From: Propionibacterium sp. | Lineage (GTDB): Bacteria; Actinomycetota; Actinomycetes; Propionibacteriales; Propionibacteriaceae | Direction of reading: 5' to 3' | NCBI GenBank assembly: GCA_022837595.1 | Contig: JALHFX010000117.1 | Location: forward strand, 1 to 5,452 | Length of the DNA: 5,452 nucleotides | Shown: positions 1-5,161 of the stretch, one piece after another | Layout of the letters: every line of letters begins with the position of its first letter | How positions within the stretch are numbered: position 1 is the stretch's first letter | Notes under the pieces: generated by a model | Told to the model about the DNA's origin: nothing | The model's database searches: none | Seen by the model: the letters and a program-made list of their open reading frames with translations, nothing else | Made by a program: the position numbers and the translations under genes

Positions 1-180
1 GGGCACCCCACCAAAAACCCCAAAAAACAAGGCCCCCAGCAAAGCAACAACCACAAACCCTACCAAGCCCAACCACAAAAGCCAAACCCAGCAGAACCCC
101 TCAAAAAGAAGAACCACCCCAACAAGGCAGTCCCCCAAAAATCAGGACCACAACCACCCCAACCAGACCAAAACCCGGCC
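1..180 (-). other. A-poor, G/T-rich leader (T-poor on + strand), probable 5' leader of rRNA operon
   Basis: The + strand has no T in bases 1-60 and only four T in 1-180, while A and C dominate with short runs of each. In the transcribed sense it is G/T-rich with almost no A. No open reading frame, tRNA or 16S sequence is visible. It follows a strong promoter and contains a second one, and I recall similar G/U-rich leaders before actinobacterial 16S genes. If so, the 16S gene begins beyond base 1. A low-quality contig end is the main alternative. Confidence 0.5.
57..85 (-). promoter_or_regulatory. Second tandem promoter, probable rRNA operon promoter
   Basis: The minus strand reads TTGGCT (85-80), exactly 17 bases, then TAGGGT (62-57), again with a TGG extended -10. 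The -10 hexamer is identical to that at 196-201 and lies 139 bases downstream of it. Transcription would start near 50. Repeated promoters with the same -10 box and spacing are the usual layout of rRNA operons. The surrounding G/T-rich composition raises the chance of accidental matches, so confidence is slightly lower than for the upstream site. Confidence 0.58.
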
Positions 181-195
181 GAAGCGACCCGACCA

Positions 196-224
196 ACCCT
201 AGCAGACCCCGTCGCAAGAGTCAA
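196..224 (-). promoter_or_regulatory. Strong sigma-70 promoter, probable rRNA operon promoter
   Basis: The minus strand reads TTGACT (224-219), exactly 17 bases, then TAGGGT (201-196), with TGC directly before the -10 box (extended -10). Transcription would start near 189 and run to base 1. TTGAC/TAGGxT pairs at this spacing are typical of actinobacterial rRNA promoters. The position after tyrS and before an A-poor leader supports this. The 16S gene itself is not in the window, so the assignment is inference. Confidence 0.68.
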
Positions 225-259
225 ACCCGAGGATCCAGACCCTCTGCCACCAAGATCTA

Positions 260-321
260 CTGCCTGAAACCGTCAAGCTCGGAGCGGGCCCACTTTGGAC
301 GCACACCCCTCTGCCTGAAAC
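260..321. repeat. Pair of 11-base direct repeats upstream of the strong promoter
   Basis: CTGCCTGAAAC occurs exactly at 260-270 and 311-321, 51 bases apart, about five helical turns. Each has a CCTCTGCC copy close by (241-248 and 308-315). They lie 36-97 bases upstream of the -35 box at 219-224, where activator or UP-type elements of rRNA promoters would be. Function unknown; two copies of 11 bases could be chance or a small duplication. Confidence 0.5.
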
Positions 322-437
322 AGCTCCAGAGAGCTAACCTACCAACCAAACCCAAGAATCAGAACCAGAGGTAACACCCCTAGCCAGACCTCGATCCGGC
401 CGGTTCCCAGGACTACCAGCCCCAGGCGGCTCGATGA

Positions 438-466
438 ACTATACACAGCTCCAATCCGGCGCGCAA
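438..466 (-). promoter_or_regulatory. Candidate upstream promoter (TTGCGC-17-TATAGT)
   Basis: The minus strand reads TTGCGC (466-461), a 17-base spacer, then TATAGT (443-438). The -10 box matches the sigma-70 consensus at five of six positions; the -35 box matches only in TTG. Transcription would start near 431. It is the first of three sites with identical spacing pointing to base 1. It is weaker evidence than the two downstream sites. Confidence 0.4.
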
Positions 467-537
467 ATTCGAGGTTACTGCGAGCTGTAGCCGTCGATCG
501 ATACCAGGTAAATCACCAAGTGAACTCAAGGATGGCC

Positions 538-590
538 GGCTTGCGAGAGCCAAGAACGCCGCGAGCCTGCTGGAGAGGCTCTCGCGAGCC
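538..590 (-). terminator. Inverted repeat after tyrS, possible transcription end
   Basis: Bases 538-551 and 577-590 are inverted copies of 14 bases with one mismatch (542/586), separated by 25 bases. The repeat begins 31 bases after the tyrS stop. Part of it can fold alternatively: 577-590 alone reads GGCTC-GCGA-GAGCC in the transcribed strand, a 5-bp stem on a GNRA tetraloop. No run of U follows, so it is not a classic intrinsic terminator. Actinobacterial terminators often lack a U tract, so a role in ending the tyrS transcript or separating it from the downstream control region is plausible but unproven. Confidence 0.45.
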
Positions 591-620
591 CGGAAGTACC
601 TCTTGCTCGCTTCGTCCGAT

Positions 621-1889
621 TCAGTCCACGAGTTCCACTGAGCCGACAGCACGCTTACCTCGGCGAAGCAGTGCCCAGCGTCCACCCAGCAGATCCTCCT
701 CCGACAGGCGCGCCTCGACATCGGTCACCTTCTGGTTGTTCAGGTAGGCGCCACCCCCCGTGATTGCGCGTCGGGCGGCCGACTTCGAGGTGACCACTCC
801 GCTGGCGAACAGCAGGTCGACAACTAGCGGCAGCGTCCCATCCACTCGAGTAACCTGTCCGGCACCGAGCTCCGACATCACGGCGTCCAACGTCGAGTCG
901 GGCAGCGCGGAAAGATCTCCGCGTCCGAACAAAGCCCGCCCGGCCAGTTCGGCGGCTTCGCGCTCGGCGCGGCCGTGTACAAGGTCAGTGATGTCGTCGG
1001 CGAGGGCACGCTGAGCCGCACGTTTGTGCGGAGCCTGCTCGGTCTCGAGCTCGAGCTCGGCAATCTCGTCGCGGGTCCGCGGCGAGAAGATCTTGAGGTA
1101 TTCGATCACCTTCGCGTCCTCAACGTTCAGCCAGAATTGATGGAAGGCGAATGGCGAAGTCAGCGCACCATCGATCCAGATCGTCCCCGACTCGGTCTTA
1201 CCAAATTTCGTGCCGTCGGATTTGGTGAGCAATGGGGTCACCAGTCCGTGGACGGTGGTGCCCTCGGTGCGGCGGATGTAGTCGATGCCTGCGGTGATAT
1301 TCCCCCACTGGTCCAGGGCGCCAGTTTGCAGGGTCGCACCATAGCGACGGTAGAGCTCCCGGTAATCCAAGGACTGAAGCAAGACGTACGAAAACTCCGT
1401 GTAGCTAATGCCTTCGTTGAGACGCCGGGCCACGACATCGCGTGCGAGCATCCGATTCACCGAGAAGTGCTTGCCGACATCACGTAAGAAGTCCAATGCC
1501 GAGATCTGCGACGTCCAGTTGAAATTGTTCTCGACGATCGCGGCGTTGGCGCCTTCGAAACTCACGAAGCGAGCCACCTGATCGCGGAGCCCTGCCGCCC
1601 ATTCCCGGACGACTTCGGCCTGATTCATCACGCGCTCGCCGGACATCTTCGGATCGCCGATCATGCCGGTGGCACCACCGACCAACAGAATCGGCCGATG
1701 ACCGGCCTCTTGCAGTCGGCGCGCGAGCAGCAACTGCACCAGGTGCCCGATGTGCAGACTCGCCGCCGTCGGATCGAAACCGACATAGGACGTCACAGGT
1801 CCGTTGTCGAGATGGGCCGCGAGAGCGTCCACATCGGTCGATTGGGCAACGAAGCCACGCCATCTCAGTTCATCGAGCAGTGCATTCAC
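621..1889 (-). CDS. tyrS: Tyrosyl-tRNA synthetase
   Basis: TyrS charges tRNA-Tyr with tyrosine in the cytoplasm. The product has 422 residues, the normal bacterial length. It is a class I synthetase: YVGFDPTAASLHIGHL (35-50) carries the HIGH motif at 46-49, and KFGKT (228-232) is the KMSKS-type loop as found in TyrRS. Tyrosine-binding landmarks include Y168, Q172 and D175 in SYTEFSYVLLQSLD (162-175), and DQWGN (193-197). The segment before DQWGN reads GAL (190-192) instead of the usual GGS or GGA, which is odd for an active-site strand. Residues about 352-420 form the S4-like RNA-binding domain (VVDLLFASG, SKSAARRAI). The GTG start at 1889 is fixed by the typical opening N-x-L-L-D-E-L-x-W-R-G. 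No purine-rich ribosome site precedes it. It lies 29 bases after argH, so it may be cotranscribed with the arg genes or have a promoter inside argH that I did not identify. Confidence 0.97.
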   Translation of the reverse strand: MNALLDELRWRGFVAQSTDVDALAAHLDNGPVTSYVGFDPTAASLHIGHLVQLLLARRLQEAGHRPILLVGGATGMIGDPKMSGERVMNQAEVVREWAAGLRDQVARFVSFEGANAAIVENNFNWTSQISALDFLRDVGKHFSVNRMLARDVVARRLNEGISYTEFSYVLLQSLDYRELYRRYGATLQTGALDQWGNITAGIDYIRRTEGTTVHGLVTPLLTKSDGTKFGKTESGTIWIDGALTSPFAFHQFWLNVEDAKVIEYLKIFSPRTRDEIAELELETEQAPHKRAAQRALADDITDLVHGRAEREAAELAGRALFGRGDLSALPDSTLDAVMSELGAGQVTRVDGTLPLVVDLLFASGVVTSKSAARRAITGGGAYLNNQKVTDVEARLSEEDLLGGRWALLRRGKRAVGSVELVD

Positions 1890-1894
1890 CAGGT

Positions 1895-1909
1895 CAGACT
1901 AGCGGTCTG
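1895..1909 (-). other. Small hairpin just upstream of the tyrS start
   Basis: In the 29-base argH-tyrS gap, the transcribed strand reads CAGAC-CGCTA-GTCTG, a perfect 5-bp stem with a 5-base loop. It ends 5 bases before the GTG and covers the place where a Shine-Dalgarno site should be. The stem is short, so it may be chance. Confidence 0.35.
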
Positions 1910-1918
1910 CGCGATCGA

Positions 1919-3499
1919 TCAGGCTTTGGCCCAGCCCCGAACAGCGTTCGCAACCATATTCAACTCGGTGATCTGCTCGGCTACCCGATCCGGCGCGGTG
2001 CCGCCGCGCCCGTCGCGTGAAGCGACCGATCCCTCGATGGTTAGGACACCCAGCACATCGGGGCTGAGCTCCGGTGCGATCTCGGCCAGCTGCTCAGCAG
2101 TAAGCTCCGCGAGTTCGATACCTGCCGCTTCGCAGAACCTCACAGCTGCTCCGGCAACATCATGAGCCCTGGCGAAGGGAACTCCTCGGCGCACCAACCA
2201 GTCAGCCATATCGGTTGCGAGCGAGAAGCCTCGCGGTGCCGCCTGGGCCATTCGTTCGGTGTCGAAACGTAGCGTCGCCATCATGCCCGCCATCGCGGGC
2301 AACAAGATGTGCAGCTGATCGAAGGAGTCGAAGAGCGGTTCCTTATCTTCTTGAAGATCACGGTCATAAGCGAGCGGTAAACCCTTGCACGTAGCCAAGA
2401 GGCCGCTGACATTGCCGATCAGGCGTCCTGCCTTGCCGCGCGCAAGTTCGGCGACATCGGGGTTCTTCTTCTGCGGCATGATGCTGGACCCGGTCGACCA
2501 AGCGTCGTCCAGCTTCGCGAACCCGAACTCCGGTGTCACCCAGATGATGACGTCCTCAGCCAGCCGCGAGAGATCCACCCCGATCTGCGCTGCCACGTAA
2601 GCGGCCTCCACGACCACGTCGCGCGCGGCTGTGCCGTCAATCGAGTTAGGAACCGATGAGTCGAAACCGAGGTCGGCGGCCACCTGCTCGGGATCCAGTC
2701 CCAGAGAGGTGCCTGCCAACGCCGCAGAGCCGTAGGGGCTTACCGCAGCACGTTTGTCGAGATCCTGGAGTCGCTGGATATCGCGCAGCAGCGGCCAGGC
2801 GTGCGCCAACAGTTGGTGGGAGACCAGCACCGGTTGAGCAGTCTGTAGGTGCGTGCGGCCGGGCATGATGGCACCCAAGTGAGCGTCCGCCTGATCACGC
2901 AAGGCGTCAACGAGGGCGAGCACATCCAGGCTCAGCGCGCGGATCTGGCGCCGCAGCCAGCGACGGATCAACGTCGCGATCTGGTCATTACGCGAGCGTC
3001 CGGCTCGCAGACGTCCACCCAGCTGCGCGCCGACCCGTTCGATCAGCAGACGCTCCAGCGCACCGTGGACATCTTCATCAGTCGGATCCGCCACGACCGC
3101 TCCGGACTCCACATCAGCCCGTAACTGCTGCAGAGCCTGCACCATCGCCTCGTGCTCCTCATCGGTGAGCAATTCCGCCCTGTGCAGAGCGGCGGCGTGC
3201 GCGAGTGAGCCATCCAAATCATCCAGTGCCAGGCGCCAATCGAACTGTGTTGAGACTGACAGCGCGAACATCGCATCGGCAGGCCCACCGGTGAAGCGAC
3301 CGCCCCAAAGGAATCCTTCGGCGTGCTGAGCTGCGGGTTGATCGGGTATTTTGCTCACCCGATCATCATGGCGCAACTCAATGCCACCTCGGTAGTCGGG
3401 CTCGCGACGCTCAGCAGCCGGAATGAGGCTGCCACGACGGTTGAGTGCCGTTGAATCACCGATTGTTGGCTCGGGCGGGATGCGCTCGGGGGTACTCAC
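1919..3499 (-). CDS. argH: Argininosuccinate lyase (start uncertain: 3499 or 3358)
   Basis: ArgH cleaves argininosuccinate to arginine and fumarate, the last step of arginine synthesis; the enzyme is a tetramer of the fumarase/aspartase superfamily. In 526-residue numbering the landmarks are FLWGGRF (63-69), where family similarity begins; DEDVHGALERLL (141-152); AGRSRNDQ (166-173); PGRTHLQTAQP (213-223) with the catalytic-base histidine 217; and the signature GSSIMPQKKNPD (337-348) with the catalytic serine loop. All key residues are present. The longest frame starts at GTG 3499, overlapping the argR stop as GTGA, but adds about 60 residues before the family similarity begins. A second in-frame GTG at 3358 gives 479 residues, close to the usual 460-480. 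Neither start has a good Shine-Dalgarno site. Codon use in the extension is not clearly non-coding. I give the longest frame; the shorter one is at least as likely. argG, often just upstream in actinobacteria, is absent. Confidence 0.95.
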   Translation of the reverse strand: MSTPERIPPEPTIGDSTALNRRGSLIPAAERREPDYRGGIELRHDDRVSKIPDQPAAQHAEGFLWGGRFTGGPADAMFALSVSTQFDWRLALDDLDGSLAHAAALHRAELLTDEEHEAMVQALQQLRADVESGAVVADPTDEDVHGALERLLIERVGAQLGGRLRAGRSRNDQIATLIRRWLRRQIRALSLDVLALVDALRDQADAHLGAIMPGRTHLQTAQPVLVSHQLLAHAWPLLRDIQRLQDLDKRAAVSPYGSAALAGTSLGLDPEQVAADLGFDSSVPNSIDGTAARDVVVEAAYVAAQIGVDLSRLAEDVIIWVTPEFGFAKLDDAWSTGSSIMPQKKNPDVAELARGKAGRLIGNVSGLLATCKGLPLAYDRDLQEDKEPLFDSFDQLHILLPAMAGMMATLRFDTERMAQAAPRGFSLATDMADWLVRRGVPFARAHDVAGAAVRFCEAAGIELAELTAEQLAEIAPELSPDVLGVLTIEGSVASRDGRGGTAPDRVAEQITELNMVANAVRGWAKA

Positions 3500-4014
3500 T
3501 CGGCAGAACCGTCCCGTGACTCGCCCAAGGCCATCGCGCTGAACCAGCTGGCCAGTTCCTCACCTCCAGCAGCTTTCCGCGCGATCACCAGGATCGAATC
3601 ATCGCCGGCAATTGTGCCGAGGATCGCATCATTGGCGACCCGGTCGATGACGGACGCGAAATACTGCGCAGCGCCAGGGGGTGTTTTGAGAACGGTGAGA
3701 TTCGCTGATCCGGCCGCGGAGATGAGTAACTCGCCACAGACTCGCGCCAATCTCGCCTCGTGCGCGACGTGATCAGAAGCGATCTCGGCGGCAGGCGGCG
3801 CATAAACCAAGGTTCCTGCCGCATTACGAACCCGCACCGCCCCGATCTCGAGCAGATCCTTGCTCAATGTGCCCTGACTAACTGAGATACCGCCAGCGGC
3901 TAGGAGGTCCGCGAGTTCTGCTTGCGAACCGATCTGGTGCCGCTGGATCAACTCGATGATGCGGGCCTGCCGCACCACCCGTGTCGATGCCCTCGGCTGG
4001 CCCTCCTCACTCAC
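3496..4014 (-). CDS. argR: Arginine repressor ArgR
   Basis: ArgR is the arginine-responsive transcription factor that, as a hexamer with bound arginine, represses arginine biosynthesis genes. The frame gives 172 residues, within the usual range. Residues about 15-65 form the winged helix-turn-helix; the recognition helix region reads SQGTLSKDLLEIGAVRV (47-63), with lysine 52 where most relatives have arginine (SRDL). The C-terminal arginine-binding and oligomerisation domain shows PPGAAQYFASVID (112-124) and GTIAGDDSILVIA (133-145); the paired aspartates 138-139 are the arginine-contacting residues known in the family. The start is GTG, overlapping the argD stop as GTGA. Its own stop overlaps the upstream GTG of argH in the same way. 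Position inside the operon it controls suggests autoregulation, but I see no clear ARG box in the window; the operator would be expected upstream of the operon, outside it. Confidence 0.96.
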   Translation of the reverse strand: MSEEGQPRASTRVVRQARIIELIQRHQIGSQAELADLLAAGGISVSQGTLSKDLLEIGAVRVRNAAGTLVYAPPAAEIASDHVAHEARLARVCGELLISAAGSANLTVLKTPPGAAQYFASVIDRVANDAILGTIAGDDSILVIARKAAGGEELASWFSAMALGESRDGSAE

Positions 4015-5161
4015 CGACCCGACTCCTGCACGATGACGACGCCGAGAGTTTCCACGAAGTCATCAATGATCTGCGGTGTCACTATGAGCGGCGGCGCCAA
4101 CCGTAAGACGTTCGGTCGCGGAGCGTTGATGATCCAGCCGAGTTCGAGCATGGTCTCAGCCACCTGCGACGCTATATCGGTGGTCAGCTCAATCCCACGA
4201 AGCAGACCCCGGCCACGTACTTCGACGATCTGCCCCAGTTGCAGAGCAGCGATCTCTTCGACCAGGTGATCGCCCAATTCACGAGCTTGCTCCAGCAGGC
4301 CGTCGTTCTCGATGGTGTCCAAGACGGCGAGTCCCGCGGCCGCCGCGACCGGATTGCCCGCGAATGTGCTGCCGTGGCTGCCGGGCGTGAACAATTCTCC
4401 GGCCGGACCAATGGCGAGGCAGGCCCCGATCGGAATACCGTTTCCGAGTCCTTTGGCCAGTGTGATCAGATCCGAATCCAAGCCATCGCTGACCGAGGTC
4501 AGCCATTCGCCACAACGCCCAATACCGGTCTGAACCTCATCTACCCACAGCAGCGCACCGTGTTCGCGGGTCAGTGCACGCAATCCCGGCAGGAACCCGC
4601 GGGGCGGACAGACCACTCCGCTTTCGCCCTGGATGGTCTCGACAATCACCGCGGCGGTCTGCTCATCGACGGCGCGAGCTGCAGCGTCCAGATCGCCGTA
4701 CGGGACGAAAACGACGTCACCAGGTAGTGGTTCGAACGGTTCTCGGTATTTGGCTGTCGAAGTCAACGCCAAAGAACCCATCGTCCGCCCATGAAACGAA
4801 CCTTCCATCGCGACGATCTTCGTGCGCCCACTCAGCCGAGTGATCTTGAAGGCGGCCTCGTTGGCCTCGGTTTCGCCAGGTCGGCGAGCCGCTCCCCCAG
4901 CTCGATCTGGGGTATAGATGCGAACAGATTGGAGATATGCCCCAAGGTTGCGAGTTGCGCGCTGACAGCCTGCGTCACTGCCGGGTGCGCCTGACCCAGG
5001 CCACCGACCGCGATACCGCTGAACATGTCGGTATAGCGCTTGCCGTTGGTGTCCCACAGCGAGCAACCCTCGCCGCGGACGAAGACGGTCTTCGGCATGC
5101 CGAAGTTGTGCATCATCGAACGTTGGTAACGTTCCAGCCATTCGGCCTGGGTACCCATCAT
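4011..5161 (-). pseudogene. argD: Acetylornithine aminotransferase, frameshifted by a small internal deletion
   Basis: ArgD is a PLP-dependent class III aminotransferase that makes N-acetylornithine from N-acetylglutamate semialdehyde and glutamate. The N-terminal 96 residues (5161-4874; landmarks LWDTNGKRYTDMFSGIAV, LGHISNLFA, ERLADLA) are in one frame. The rest (4871-4011, 286 residues, starting TEANEAAFK) is in another. Between ERLADLA and TEANEAAFK the family normally has about 12-15 residues including V-F-F-C-N-S-G, whose end binds the PLP phosphate; here only two bases (4872-4873) remain. If read as is, translation leaves the family sequence after residue 96 and stops at 4832-4834, giving 109 residues. 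The C-terminal part is otherwise complete: FHGRTMGS, the WVDEVQTG aspartate, the TLAKGLGNG lysine that carries PLP, and HGSTFAGNP. Adding the missing piece gives about 395 residues, the usual length. Two adjacent ATGs (5161 and 5158) compete as start. It is either a real pseudogene or a sequence/assembly error; the intact flanks and absence of other lesions make a recent event or an error more likely. Confidence 0.9.
4023..4027 (-). promoter_or_regulatory. Ribosome binding site of argR
   Basis: AGGAG sits 8 bases upstream of the GTG at 4014, an ideal distance, and supports that start over any downstream one. Because argR has its own good site, it could still be translated even though the argD frame upstream is broken. 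Confidence 0.7.

Larger units (their letters stand above)
225..620. other. Intergenic region between tyrS and the strongest promoter, no gene seen
   Basis: About 400 bases without a supportable gene on either strand. Apart from the inverted repeat (538-590) and the candidate promoter (438-466), it holds an 11-base direct repeat (260-270 and 311-321) and a short perfect hairpin, AGCTC-CAGA-GAGCT, at 322-335. A further TAGGTT preceded by TGG (341-336, minus strand) resembles an extended -10 box, but no convincing -35 box stands at the right distance. Composition shifts gradually from normal high-GC near tyrS to T-poor toward base 1. Confidence 0.6.

Noticed and set aside
101..115. Possible boxA-like antitermination site (minus strand, T-rich run followed by GAGG)
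   Set aside because: It matches the usual boxA only about 7 of 12 positions, mostly through T runs expected in this G/T-rich leader, and lies before the second promoter. Too weak to call.
1..180. Low-complexity start as CRISPR, satellite repeat or telomere-like sequence
   Set aside because: No unit recurs at a regular spacing; the pattern is a base-composition bias only.
336..341. TAGGTT with TGG before it as a fourth promoter -10
   Set aside because: The hexamer at 16-19 bases upstream has no convincing TTG start; a chance match is likely in G/T-rich DNA.
413..721. Minus-strand frame of 102 codons overlapping the tyrS 3' end
   Set aside because: It runs in another frame through the tyrS end and the intergenic repeat, has no recognisable domain and an arginine/cysteine-rich, non-protein-like composition.
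975..1487. Plus-strand frame of 170 codons inside tyrS
   Set aside because: It is antisense to the catalytic domain of tyrS, whose motifs fully explain this DNA; long opposite-strand frames are common in high-GC genes.
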